10,101 nt of DNA from CAZBBC01 sp964489835. GTDB lineage: Bacteria; Calditrichota; Calditrichia; JAJRVZ01. This document shows positions 1 through 6,573 of the stretch, in pieces. Under the pieces are notes generated by a model. It was not told the DNA's origin. It did not search any database and worked only from the letters and a program-made list of their open reading frames with translations. A program made the position numbers and the translations under genes. The DNA is taken from NCBI GenBank assembly GCA_964489835.1, contig CAZBBC010000155.1:1-10101 (forward strand), read 5' to 3'. The first letter of the stretch is position 1, and every line of letters starts with the position of its first letter.

Positions 1-129
1 GGTCGTGGTTTTGCCGGCCGCATTGGGACCCAACAAACCCAATATTTCCCCTTTTTTTACCTTGAACGACACATTGGATATGGCCTGTTTTTGCCCATAG
101 TAGCGTGTTAATTCATTAACTTCGATCAC
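1..129 (-). CDS. ABC transporter ATP-binding protein, N-terminal fragment
   Basis: Reading the minus strand from a GTG at 129 gives 43 codons open to the window edge. The peptide has an aromatic A-loop region (RYYG, residues 9-12), a typical beta-strand pair, and a Walker A motif GPNAAGKTT at residues 34-42, which binds the ATP phosphates. This is the N-terminus of an ABC ATPase, most like the CcmA/GldA-type subunits that power ABC-2 exporters; the rest of the domain lies outside the window. The GTG start is supported by a GGAGG Shine-Dalgarno at 137-141, 7 nt upstream, and by the usual family start a few residues before the first strand. Walker A has Ala-Ala where many family members have Gly-Ala; this still fits GxxxxGKT and should be functional. 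Substrate unknown. It lies 100 nt downstream of the BatD-like gene and could share its transcript. Confidence 0.9.
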   Translation of the reverse strand, partial: MIEVNELTRYYGQKQAISNVSFKVKKGEILGLLGPNAAGKTTT

Positions 130-136
130 TTTCGAT

Positions 137-141
137 CCTCC
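137..141 (-). promoter_or_regulatory. Shine-Dalgarno site for the ABC ATPase GTG start
   Basis: GGAGG on the minus strand, 7 nt before the GTG at 129. It is the feature that decides a GTG start, since no ATG fits between it and the first conserved strand of the ATPase. Confidence 0.7.
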
Positions 142-229
142 ACTATTTTTAACTTATTTTACGTTTGCATTTTAATAGAATATATTCTTACCCGCTTCCC
201 AAGCCTGTGAAATCCTGATAGATTTCCAT

Positions 230-1240
230 TTATTTTGTTATTGTTTCAGCGGACGATTCAATTGTTTCCACAGCGCCGGATTCCTCAGTTTCCGGAGTTG
301 TAACTAATTTAAAAATGACTTTTGTTTCTTCTATAAATTCCTTTGCCCACAAGACAACATTTTCATTTTCCTCATCTGTTGGGAGATATTTGGCGAACTT
401 CACCAGATCGGATAATTGCAGTAACTCCCGCACATTTTGGTAAGCGATCTCGGATAACTCCTGACCCTCTAGCTCCAGCAATATCTCGGTACTAGTTTCC
501 TCCAGCGCCAGGACAAAATAACGACCTTCAATATAACGCCGCACGATTTCCGATATCTCGCTGTAAAATTGCTTAACGAGACCCTTGCTAATAAGATCTT
601 TCTCCATCAATTCACTGAGCGCATTTAAAGCAACTTCGTGGGCAGGCTTTGCGGGTTCCGGCGGTTTTAAAAGATATCCGGTTTCCTTCCGTTTTCTATA
701 CAACCGGTAACCGAGATACATTATCAGACCGATAAGCAGGACAGAGCCAATTACTGAGATCAGGAGAAAATAATTGTAAGGGATATTTATCGGTGGTTTT
801 ATATCCCGCAGTTGTCTTTCTTCATCCTGAATCACCGATTCCACGTAAATCTTGATCGCACTTGCGGTGATAATTTTATAATCTGCTATAGAATCAGTTG
901 GAAAATAGGCCACCGGAAATGGTGGGATTACAAATGAGCCGGTGTCAAAAACACTAACAACATATTCATACTTTTGCAAGATTCGACCCTGATCCTGCAC
1001 CGGATCGTATATTTTATAATCCTTGATTTCAAACTGTCCTAGATTCACCCCTTCGCCCGGTTTTTCAATCCGCATCGTATCCACATAATCGATCGTTATC
1101 GTATATGTAATACGATCGCCGATAGTAATTCGGGATGTGTCTACGGCTGAGGTAACTTCTATTAACGGTCTTGTATCCTGAGAAAATAACAGGTCGGTAA
1201 TCAGTAGGACTGATACCAGAAAAACTAAAATTCTTATCAT
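230..1240 (-). CDS. BatD/DUF4381-like membrane-anchored protein (copy 1)
   Basis: A 336-residue protein with a signal peptide (residues 1-20, hydrophobic core then FS|Q), a periplasmic beta-rich domain (about 21-140), one membrane helix (about 156-180) followed by a basic YRKRK stop-transfer, and a cytoplasmic helical domain (about 200-308). The outer domain has BatD-like features: IGDRITYTI near 40-49 and FDTGSFVIPPFPV near 98-110. The inner domain has RRYIEGRYFVLALEETSTEIL and LSDLVKFAKYLPT, as in DUF4381/BatD-type C-termini. Proteins of this design accompany MoxR ATPases and VWA/DUF58 proteins; their biochemical role is not settled. The start has a GAAGG-like RBS just upstream. The same architecture recurs at 4651-5577, so the two are paralogs. 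It lies 46 nt after the TPR/SurA-like lipoprotein and is probably co-transcribed with it, though a TATAAT-bearing repeat sits in the spacer. Family assignment good, function inferred only. Confidence 0.8.
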   Translation of the reverse strand: MIRILVFLVSVLLITDLLFSQDTRPLIEVTSAVDTSRITIGDRITYTITIDYVDTMRIEKPGEGVNLGQFEIKDYKIYDPVQDQGRILQKYEYVVSVFDTGSFVIPPFPVAYFPTDSIADYKIITASAIKIYVESVIQDEERQLRDIKPPINIPYNYFLLISVIGSVLLIGLIMYLGYRLYRKRKETGYLLKPPEPAKPAHEVALNALSELMEKDLISKGLVKQFYSEISEIVRRYIEGRYFVLALEETSTEILLELEGQELSEIAYQNVRELLQLSDLVKFAKYLPTDEENENVVLWAKEFIEETKVIFKLVTTPETEESGAVETIESSAETITK

Positions 1241-1250
1241 CTGCCTTCAA

Positions 1251-1279
1251 TTATGTTATTATAACCAAAAACTTTGTTA
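1251..1279 (-). repeat. 29-nt direct repeat, copy 1, with TATAAT
   Basis: This segment matches 2272-2300 at 28 of 29 positions in the same orientation; the one difference is at 1256 (t) versus 2277 (c). On the minus strand it holds TATAAT (1258-1263) preceded by a GTTTTTGG stretch. It fills most of the spacer between the lipoprotein gene and the BatD-like gene. If TATAAT were a -10 box the leader of the BatD-like gene would be only about 10 nt, so promoter function at this copy is doubtful. Confidence 0.75.
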
Positions 1280-1286
1280 ATTTCTG

Positions 1287-2237
1287 TTACTTTATTCGTT
1301 TTTCATAAATAGTAACATTCTCTGCCTTCATTAGTCGATCGAGTAGCTGTTGATAAGCTTCCTGCTGCTTCTCCTGGAACATATCCTGAGCAACCTTCTC
1401 GGCACATTCCGGGAATGTTTTCTGTCTGGTAATTTTTCCATTCTTATCTTTTTCAGCATATTTTTCTATATTAGCTTTATAATACAGTTCAACATCCGAC
1501 TGATCGATCTCAACCATTTTCCGGATCTCTTCCTGAAGGATTTTCTGTGCCATTAATCCCTTCTTGGCGCGAAAAGCGGCTTCAATGATTTCCTTATCCT
1601 TATCCAAATTTTTACGTTTTGCGGAATCATAAAGCAGATTTTCGGCAATATATTGTTGCAGAAAAGCAACCTTTTGATCCCTTTTCTTAAATTGTGCTTG
1701 CAAATAAGGCGGCAACTGTTCTATTTCAAAATCCAGATCACCCTGGGTAATCTTCTTATCCCCTATCATGGCAATAATCTCACCGGGCCGGCTCTGCTTG
1801 ATCTCTTCCGGTTTTAGGGCGGTTTCTTTTTCGAGAATCCGTTGTGCGTCCTGAGAGCGTTCAAGTCTTTCCAGACAATTGACAATTCTTTTGCCGACTT
1901 CTGATTGCAGTGTACTTTCCGGATACAGATATTTTATCCTGAAATAATTTTCCAGGGCCTTATCATAATCTTTGAGACGCTCAAAATAGATATTGGCTAT
2001 TTGGTAATAGATATTGGCCTGTCTTTTTTGCTCAACAGTATAATTAGCAAGATAGTCTTCGTACTCCCTGACCGCCGCTTCATAGAGTTCATTGTTATAA
2101 AAAGTATTCGCTAAATTAATTTTCTTGTCCGCGTCAAGCAGCGGTTTTGAATTTTCCCGGCAGGATAAAGAGAAAAGCGTTCCAAAAATCAGTACTATCG
2201 AGTATTTGATATATTTGTTATGATATATACTTTCCAT
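1287..2237 (-). CDS. TPR plus SurA-N-like lipoprotein without a parvulin domain
   Basis: A 316-residue protein. The N-terminus (residues 1-26) is a lipoprotein signal ending FSLSC, with Cys26 the likely acylated residue; the -3 position is Ser, a relaxed lipobox. Residues about 38-137 form TPR-like helices (for example YEAAVREYEDYL and YDKALENYFRIKYLYPES). Residues about 152-260 resemble the chaperone part of SurA/PrsA/PpiC proteins: GEIIAMIGDKKITQGDLDFEIEQLP, then helices ending DVELYYKANIEKY. That ending normally leads into a parvulin peptidyl-prolyl isomerase domain. Here it passes through about 14 residues straight into the usual post-parvulin helix (KTFPECAEKVAQDMFQEKQQ onward). So this is probably a periplasmic chaperone-like lipoprotein without isomerase activity. 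The start has AAGG about 5 nt upstream, and a TATAAT box lies about 42 nt upstream. The gene is bracketed by a 29-nt direct repeat. Client proteins unknown. Confidence 0.8.
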   Translation of the reverse strand: MESIYHNKYIKYSIVLIFGTLFSLSCRENSKPLLDADKKINLANTFYNNELYEAAVREYEDYLANYTVEQKRQANIYYQIANIYFERLKDYDKALENYFRIKYLYPESTLQSEVGKRIVNCLERLERSQDAQRILEKETALKPEEIKQSRPGEIIAMIGDKKITQGDLDFEIEQLPPYLQAQFKKRDQKVAFLQQYIAENLLYDSAKRKNLDKDKEIIEAAFRAKKGLMAQKILQEEIRKMVEIDQSDVELYYKANIEKYAEKDKNGKITRQKTFPECAEKVAQDMFQEKQQEAYQQLLDRLMKAENVTIYEKRIK

Positions 2238-2271
2238 GGTACCTTTTTTTAATAGTTGTACTTAATATTCT

Positions 2272-2300
2272 TTATGCTATTATAACCAAAAACTTTGTTA
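2272..2300 (-). repeat. 29-nt direct repeat, copy 2, with TATAAT
   Basis: Same-orientation partner of 1251-1279 (28/29 identical). It lies upstream of the TPR/SurA-like lipoprotein gene, so the pair brackets that gene almost exactly. No third copy was noticed by eye in the window. Confidence 0.75.
2279..2284 (-). promoter_or_regulatory. Candidate -10 box for the lipoprotein gene
   Basis: A perfect TATAAT on the minus strand inside repeat copy 2. A start about 7 nt downstream would give a leader of about 35 nt with an AAGG site before the ATG at 2237, a sensible arrangement. No good -35 TTGACA sits 16-18 nt upstream (the hexamer at that distance is CGGAAA), so either the -35 is divergent or another element of the repeat substitutes. 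Prediction from pattern only. Confidence 0.4.
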
Positions 2301-2344
2301 TTTCCGCCGCGGATCGCCGGGGCGATTAGTAAAAATTTTAAAAA

Positions 2345-2600
2345 CTTTTATCCACGGATTCCACAGATTTGCACGGATTAATTTTTTTTATCCTTGGATT
2401 ATCCTTCTAAGCCGGATCCCATCATAGCCGGGCAAGCAGACTTCCGTCTAAGGCCGGATCAAGTGATTGACTGACACTGATTTACGCGGATTAAAACTAA
2501 AATAAAAATAATTTTTAAATAAAATCTGTGTCAATCCGTGTTAATCCGTGTCAGTCTTCGCCTGATCCGGCTTTGACGGAAAATCCGTGGTCTATTTTTT
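2345..2600. repeat. Nested imperfect inverted-repeat island
   Basis: The gene-free stretch 2238-2669 is largely one symmetric element. Nested arms, outside to inside: 2352-2360 with 2582-2590 (ccacggatt/aatccgtgg, perfect); 2442-2448 with 2575-2581 (ttccgtc/gacggaa, perfect); 2453-2461 with 2563-2571 (gccggatca/tgatccggc, perfect); 2469-2492 with 2533-2556 (21 of 24 pairs, starting gactgacac). The loop is an A/T-rich stretch of about 40 nt. The arms also contain tandem units of about 10 nt (tccacggatt, ccacagattt, gcacggatta on the left; tcaatccgtg, ttaatccgtg on the right), and gccggatc occurs twice directly (2411, 2453). No open reading frame of note lies in it. It resembles dispersed non-coding repeats or a MITE-like element; no transposase and no clear target-site duplication are visible. 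Confidence 0.65.
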
Positions 2601-2606
2601 TTGTTT

Positions 2607-2621
2607 GCAGCAATATGCTGC
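2607..2621. repeat. Short perfect hairpin GCAGCA-ata-TGCTGC
   Basis: A 6-bp perfect stem with a 3-nt loop just outside the large inverted repeat, 49 nt downstream of the DUF58 stop in the direction of transcription. It has no T-run on its downstream (minus-strand) side, so it does not look like a standard intrinsic terminator. Confidence 0.4.
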
Positions 2622-2669
2622 GGTATGATTATATCTTTATCTCTGGTCTCCGTGGAAAAAATCCCAATA

Positions 2670-3551
2670 TTAATATGCTAATCTTTTGGCCCGCATCCTG
2701 AAAAATTTTGTTATCGGTTCAACGTAAGATTGATCAGTTTTTATCGTAATATTATCCACGCCAATCGATTTGAAAAATTTTTCTCTGTTATCCCTCTCCT
2801 CTTTTGATTGTGAATAAAAACTTCCTCTAATGGCCGGATTTGTTGTATCGACAATAATAGTTTCACCGCTTTCCGCATCTTCCAGCTCGACAAATCCAAT
2901 GCTGGGCATTTCCACTTCTCTAGGATCAACAATATTTATGGCAATGATATCATGCTTCTTATTTACGACCTGAAGCGATTTCTCATAATTTTCGGTTAAA
3001 AAATCTGAGATCAGAAAGACGATACTTCTTCGCTTAATCACCCGGGTGAGGTATTCGAGAGAAACATTAAGATTTGTGCGGGATTCTTCCGGTTTAAAAA
3101 ATAGGATTTCACGAATAACACGGAGAACATGTTGTTTCCCTTTTCTTGGGGGAATAAATTTTTCAATTTTATCAGAAAAGATAATCAACCCGACTTTATC
3201 GTTGTTCTTTATGGCAGAAAAAGCGAGGACGGCACAAAGTTCAGCAGCCACCTCACCTTTCATCTGGTTTGTGGTCCCGAAGTTCCCACTGGAAGAAACG
3301 TCGACCAACAGCATGACCGTTAATTCTCGTTCCTCATCAAACACTTTTACATAAGGGTGTCCGCTGCGTGCTGTTACGTTCCAGTCAATATTCCGGATAT
3401 CATCTCCCAGCTGGTATTCACGAACTTCGGCGAATTCCATCCCACGCCCCTTGAACACGGAGTGGTATTCACCGGAGAATACTTCATTTACCAATCCCCG
3501 GGTAGCAATTTCTATTCTCTTAACTTTTTTTAATATCTCTTTAGGAATCAT
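2670..3551 (-). CDS. DUF58 family protein with VWA-like MIDAS motif
   Basis: A 293-residue protein without signal peptide or membrane helix, so cytoplasmic. The family core is clear: FSGEYHSVFKGRGMEFAEVR (25-44), EYQLGDDIRNIDWNVTARSG (45-64), then a strand leading to DVSSS at 84-88, a DxSxS MIDAS-type metal site as in von Willebrand A domains. The rest fits the VWA-like fold (for example VGLIIFSD and RSIVFLISDF). DUF58 proteins are regular partners of MoxR AAA+ ATPases, probably as substrate or adaptor; direct biochemistry is sparse. It lies 113 nt after moxR, a looser spacing than the ATGA overlap upstream. The ATG at 3551 is used because an in-frame TGA lies five codons before it; the RBS is weak. 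Its 3' end is followed by the inverted-repeat island, which probably marks the end of this transcription unit. Length is normal for the family. Confidence 0.93.
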   Translation of the reverse strand: MIPKEILKKVKRIEIATRGLVNEVFSGEYHSVFKGRGMEFAEVREYQLGDDIRNIDWNVTARSGHPYVKVFDEERELTVMLLVDVSSSGNFGTTNQMKGEVAAELCAVLAFSAIKNNDKVGLIIFSDKIEKFIPPRKGKQHVLRVIREILFFKPEESRTNLNVSLEYLTRVIKRRSIVFLISDFLTENYEKSLQVVNKKHDIIAINIVDPREVEMPSIGFVELEDAESGETIIVDTTNPAIRGSFYSQSKEERDNREKFFKSIGVDNITIKTDQSYVEPITKFFRMRAKRLAY

Positions 3552-3664
3552 TAACGGTAATACTCAATTTTAAAATTTTTCCCATGGAATCTTTTTGAGC
3601 CCTCGATTTATCCAAAGGACCCCTATGAAGAAATTATTGTTTTTACAATCGTTTGATTAGCAGT

Positions 3665-4654
3665 TTAAGGCACTTCTACACGATTCAGTATCTTACGGAT
3701 GACATCTTCTGTCCCGACTTCCTCAGCTTCGGCTTCGTAGGACAATATAATTCGGTGACGCATGACATCCATACCGATAGACCGCACATCCTCAGGTGTA
3801 ACATATCCGCGCCGACGCAGAAAAGCGTGTGCTTTGGCTGCCATGGCAAGATAGATCGAAGCCCTTGGTGATGCGCCATAGGTAATTAGATCGCTCAATT
3901 CAGTTAATCCGTATTGCTCCGGATTTCTTGTGGCAAAGACAATATCAACGATATATTTTTCAATCTTTTCATCAATATAAATTTGTCTGACGGCATCTCT
4001 GGCTTTTATAATCTCGGCAGGAGATATAACCGGTTTTACCTCAAAATTTGTTGTTTTTGTAACCCGGCGCATTATCTCAAGCTCTTCTTCCGGAGAGGGA
4101 TAGCCGACACTTAATTTTAACATAAAACGGTCAACCTGAGCCTCCGGAAGTGGATAGGTCCCTTCCTGTTCAATTGGATTTTGGGTTGCCAGGACAAGAA
4201 ACGGGTCTTCCAGGAGAAACGTATTTTCGCCAATGGTGACCTGTCGTTCCTGCATCGCTTCTAGAAGAGCACTCTGAACCTTTGCCGGAGAGCGATTGAT
4301 CTCATCAGCCAAAATCAAATTCGAAAAAATCGGTCCTTTTTTTGTTGTAAAATCACCGTCTTTTTGATTAAAAATCAGGGTTCCCAATAAATCCGCAGGC
4401 AGCAGATCAGGCGTAAATTGAATGCGCTGAAATTTAGTTTTAATGGTTCTGGAAAGTGTCTTAACGGTTAATGTTTTTGCCAAACCTGGAACTCCTTCCA
4501 AAAGAATATGACCGTTTGCCAACAATCCGATTAGCAATCGTTCGACCATATAATTTTGGCCTACGATGACTTTGCCTATTTCACTAACAATTTTTTCAAT
4601 AAACGCACTCTCTTTCAGTATCCTTTCATTAATGGCCTTAATATCCGGATTCAT
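3665..4654 (-). CDS. MoxR family AAA+ ATPase
   Basis: A 329-residue soluble ATPase of normal length for the family. Visible motifs: Walker A GVPGLAKT (54-61), Walker B LILADE (113-118) followed by INRSPAKVQSALLEAMQE, sensor 1 Asn159 in LATQNPIEQEGTYPLPEAQ, arginine finger Arg176 in QVDRF, and sensor 2 GASPRAS with Arg264. All catalytic residues are present. MoxR ATPases form ring oligomers and are thought to remodel or activate partner proteins carrying VWA or DUF58 domains. The gene starts inside the stop of the upstream BatD-like gene (ATGA overlap, 4651-4654), with an AGAGGAGG Shine-Dalgarno 5 nt before the ATG, showing tight translational coupling. DUF58 follows. No symbol is given because the family name covers several paralogs with differing roles. 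Confidence 0.96.
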   Translation of the reverse strand: MNPDIKAINERILKESAFIEKIVSEIGKVIVGQNYMVERLLIGLLANGHILLEGVPGLAKTLTVKTLSRTIKTKFQRIQFTPDLLPADLLGTLIFNQKDGDFTTKKGPIFSNLILADEINRSPAKVQSALLEAMQERQVTIGENTFLLEDPFLVLATQNPIEQEGTYPLPEAQVDRFMLKLSVGYPSPEEELEIMRRVTKTTNFEVKPVISPAEIIKARDAVRQIYIDEKIEKYIVDIVFATRNPEQYGLTELSDLITYGASPRASIYLAMAAKAHAFLRRRGYVTPEDVRSIGMDVMRHRIILSYEAEAEEVGTEDVIRKILNRVEVP

Positions 4655-5577
4655 TTATCCTCCTCTGCATTGATAGACTTTTGATTCTCCAGTACAAGCT
4701 CTATAGTATCATATAAGCGGTGAAAACCAGATTCATTCACAGGTTCACCGGCGAACTTGACAAGATTAGCTTTAACATAAAAATCTTTTATTCTACTTAA
4801 AGATTCTTCAGAAAGTTCCCTCTCTGCTAATGCCTGAAAAAGAGATTCATCTGACATGCTTGAGGCTGGAACATTAAAACGTTCTGAGATATAACCATTT
4901 AGAAGATGTGCCAGATCACCTAAGCTGTCTTTTATGTTATCTGTATTAAAATGTACAGTCTCTTTCAATAAGCGCAGGTATTTTTCTTCCACTGTTTCCT
5001 CTACGCCGGAAAACGCTTGCTCCTTTGCCTCTCGTTGTTTTTTCTTATATCGCAGATAAAAATAAATCGCGAAACCAATCATCAACAGGAGAAAGACAGC
5101 ACCTAACAGGGTTGTGAATGTGTTGTTGGGTGAAGGTTCCGGTAATGGTTCAATGATCTTGACACCAATCCTGCTAGAAATCAGACTCTCATCTTTCTGA
5201 GTTGCCGTATCCTGGTAATTAATAATCACGCCATCGATATAAGCCATTCCCATTTCCAATGGACGAAAATAAAATGTGATCTCTTTAATGGAATTTAAAT
5301 TGCCCTCACCATCCGTTTTGACTTTATTTGATGATCCGCTGCCACGCGTGGTTAAATTGGTAACCGTGGGTTCAATAATTTCAGAGATTTTATAACGACT
5401 CAAATCGCCCGGCCAATTTAATTCGATGTGGAAGATCACTTCCCGGTTCAGGGGAATATTCTCCTGTTCAATATATGTCCGTAACTGTATCTCGCTTTCC
5501 CCCGTATCACCAGTCGGCTGCGAAAATACAGGCACTAACAAATATCCAATAATAATCAGCGAAAAAATATAACGCAT
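4651..5577 (-). CDS. BatD/DUF4381-like membrane-anchored protein (copy 2)
   Basis: A 308-residue protein when started at the ATG at 5577. I prefer this to the in-frame ATG at 5640 because 5577 begins a clean signal peptide (MRYIFSLIIIGYLLVPVFS|Q) and has GAGG about 11 nt upstream, whereas 5640 has no visible RBS and would put 21 polar residues before the signal. The periplasmic part (20-150) is a beta-rich BatD-like domain with YIEQENIPLNREVIFHIEL and FYFRPLEMGMAYIDGVIINY. A membrane helix lies at about 155-176 with KKKQR after it. The cytoplasmic domain (195-300) has LNGYISERFNVPASSMSDESL and KANLVKFAG, parallel to the C-terminal domain of the protein at 230-1240. Its stop overlaps the MoxR start, so the two are translationally coupled and probably physically linked. 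Function inferred from family and context. Confidence 0.82.
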   Translation of the reverse strand: MRYIFSLIIIGYLLVPVFSQPTGDTGESEIQLRTYIEQENIPLNREVIFHIELNWPGDLSRYKISEIIEPTVTNLTTRGSGSSNKVKTDGEGNLNSIKEITFYFRPLEMGMAYIDGVIINYQDTATQKDESLISSRIGVKIIEPLPEPSPNNTFTTLLGAVFLLLMIGFAIYFYLRYKKKQREAKEQAFSGVEETVEEKYLRLLKETVHFNTDNIKDSLGDLAHLLNGYISERFNVPASSMSDESLFQALAERELSEESLSRIKDFYVKANLVKFAGEPVNESGFHRLYDTIELVLENQKSINAEEDK

Positions 5578-5663
5578 AATTTTTCCAACCTCTATGTTTT
5601 CCTTGGGATAATATCGCGAAATAGTACTTTTTCCCACCATTGAATACGGAGATGCGCCGCAGC

Positions 5664-5693
5664 ATTCTATCAGGAAAATAATTATTTCAACAA
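5664..5693 (-). promoter_or_regulatory. Weak sigma70-like promoter candidate before the BatD-moxR-DUF58 block
   Basis: On the minus strand, TTGTTG (5688-5693), 18-nt spacer, TAGAAT (5664-5669). Transcription would begin about 80 nt before the ATG at 5577. Both hexamers are imperfect and the region is AT-rich, so chance is a real alternative; the block may instead be read from the TPR lipoprotein gene upstream. Confidence 0.2.
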
Positions 5694-5752
5694 GTCCCAG
5701 GCTTTTTTACTACAAAAATCGATTCAAGGTTCCCATTTTACTGGTCCCCTGT

Positions 5753-6139
5753 TTATTTTTTATTATTTTCTGAATTTTTAAAAATCGGTAATTCGTTTAT
5801 ATCCTGTCCCAATGTCTTCAATTCATAATTTGCGTCGTCCGCCAGATCATGATTCGGGTATTTTTCAATGAAAGCGGTGTAATATTTCTTGGCTTCATCA
5901 AAATCCTTGATGCTATTGGCATAAATAAATCCAATCATAAATGTTGCCTCTGCCGCATGCTTTCCGTCAGGATAATATTCAATGATATTTTTAAAATTAA
6001 TTACCGCTTCCTTGAACGCCTCTTTGCTATACTGTTCTTTAGCGAGCGCAAAATATTCCGCTTCTTCTTTTTTCTTTGAACAGCTGAAGAATAAAGATCC
6101 TAAGAGTATGATTAATATAAATGGCGACAATCTTTGCAT
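5753..6139 (-). CDS. Small TPR lipoprotein (BamD/YbgF-like)
   Basis: A 128-residue protein. Residues 1-20 are a lipoprotein signal (hydrophobic core, then LFFSC) with Cys20 as the acylation site, followed by Ser-Lys-Lys-Lys. Residues about 26-112 hold two TPR-like units: YSKEAFKEAVINFKNIIEYYPDG and FDEAKKYYTAFIEKYPNHDLADDA, the pattern of BamD/YbgF/CpoB-type repeats. It is much shorter than BamD (about 240 residues) and lacks the later repeats, so I do not call it BamD. It is likely a periplasm-facing scaffold. The start has a purine-rich AAAGGGA about 6 nt upstream. It is 175 nt ahead of the BatD-like gene and may head the Bat-like transcription unit. TPR proteins (BatC) are common in Bat operons, but this one is not clearly orthologous. 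The tail is rich in Asn and Lys and carries no domain that I recognise. Confidence 0.82.
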   Translation of the reverse strand: MQRLSPFILIILLGSLFFSCSKKKEEAEYFALAKEQYSKEAFKEAVINFKNIIEYYPDGKHAAEATFMIGFIYANSIKDFDEAKKYYTAFIEKYPNHDLADDANYELKTLGQDINELPIFKNSENNKK

Positions 6140-6573
6140 GAGTTTCCCTTTCTTTTTATTCTAAATGAAGGTATTAATCAATCATCCAGACCAATTTTGG
6201 AAATCTAATAATTTAAAATAACACTCAAACAAATGCAATAATATCACTCTCAGTTTTGCATAAATAGAAGGCATTTTAAAATAAAATATAAATCATCAGG
6301 TAAGCGGGTGATCGTTGAAAGATATAAATGAGCGGTCTCTCAGATTTTCCGGGGACAGGATAAAACGGTCGATGCAAATCAAAATCTGTCAAATAAACAT
6401 TCAGTTGTCAGGATAGAACGATACTATAACACATACCATACAGGCTGACAGCAATAAATACAAACACTTTGGGATTGATGGTGATAAAAGCGGATCACCA
6501 ATTTCAGGTCATCAGCCTGCCTTCTGAAATGTATTTAAGAGCCGTGAACGGTTTTAGTTGCTATAAAAAACTT
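6140..6573. other. Non-coding gap with short inverted and direct repeats
   Basis: This 434-nt gap holds no convincing gene on either strand. Visible structure: an inverted repeat TGGTGAT/ATCACCA at 6479-6500 (7 bp, 8-nt loop); an inverted repeat ATTTCAG/CTGAAAT at 6501-6507 and 6524-6530 immediately beside it; and a 12-nt direct repeat, caggata(a/g)aacg, at 6356-6367 and 6409-6420. A small CCGT/ACGG stem lies within 30 nt of the PLP enzyme stop but has no T-run. It most likely contains the end of the PLP enzyme transcript and the promoter of the TPR lipoprotein, but I cannot place either confidently. Confidence 0.5.
6480..6530. repeat. Two adjacent inverted repeats downstream of the PLP enzyme
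   Basis: GGTGAT/ATCACC (6480-6499) directly abuts ATTTCAG/CTGAAAT (6501-6530); the second has an inner AGG/CCT option (6506-6518). They are 43-93 nt beyond the PLP enzyme stop in the transcription direction. Neither is followed by a T-run on the minus strand, so they may stabilise or process the mRNA end rather than act as intrinsic terminators. Confidence 0.35.

Noticed and set aside
130..229. Promoter for the ABC ATPase in the 100-nt spacer
   Set aside because: TTGGGA and TATATT-like words occur but spacing is wrong (about 12-14 nt); not supportable.
2345..2600. An insertion sequence
   Set aside because: No transposase reading frame, no full one, and no clear target-site duplication; kept only as a non-coding inverted repeat.
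3046..3354. A 102-codon plus-strand reading frame
   Set aside because: It lies wholly opposite the DUF58 gene, whose protein has clear family motifs; no RBS and a composition typical of an antisense shadow.
3636..3649. ATTGT-tttt-ACAAT hairpin just after the MoxR stop
   Set aside because: Only five A/T-rich pairs (one G-C), and no T-run on the transcribed side; too weak to call a terminator between moxR and the DUF58 gene.
5753..6139. Calling the TPR lipoprotein BamD
   Set aside because: It is about half the length of BamD and has only two repeats; a general TPR lipoprotein call is safer.
6376..6400. TTGACA-type -35 hexamer on the minus strand at about 6389-6394
   Set aside because: No acceptable -10 hexamer at 16-18 nt downstream, so it is not called as a promoter.
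6356..6420. Possible CRISPR-like or iteron repeat
   Set aside because: Only two copies of a 12-nt motif with one mismatch; no further units at regular spacing.
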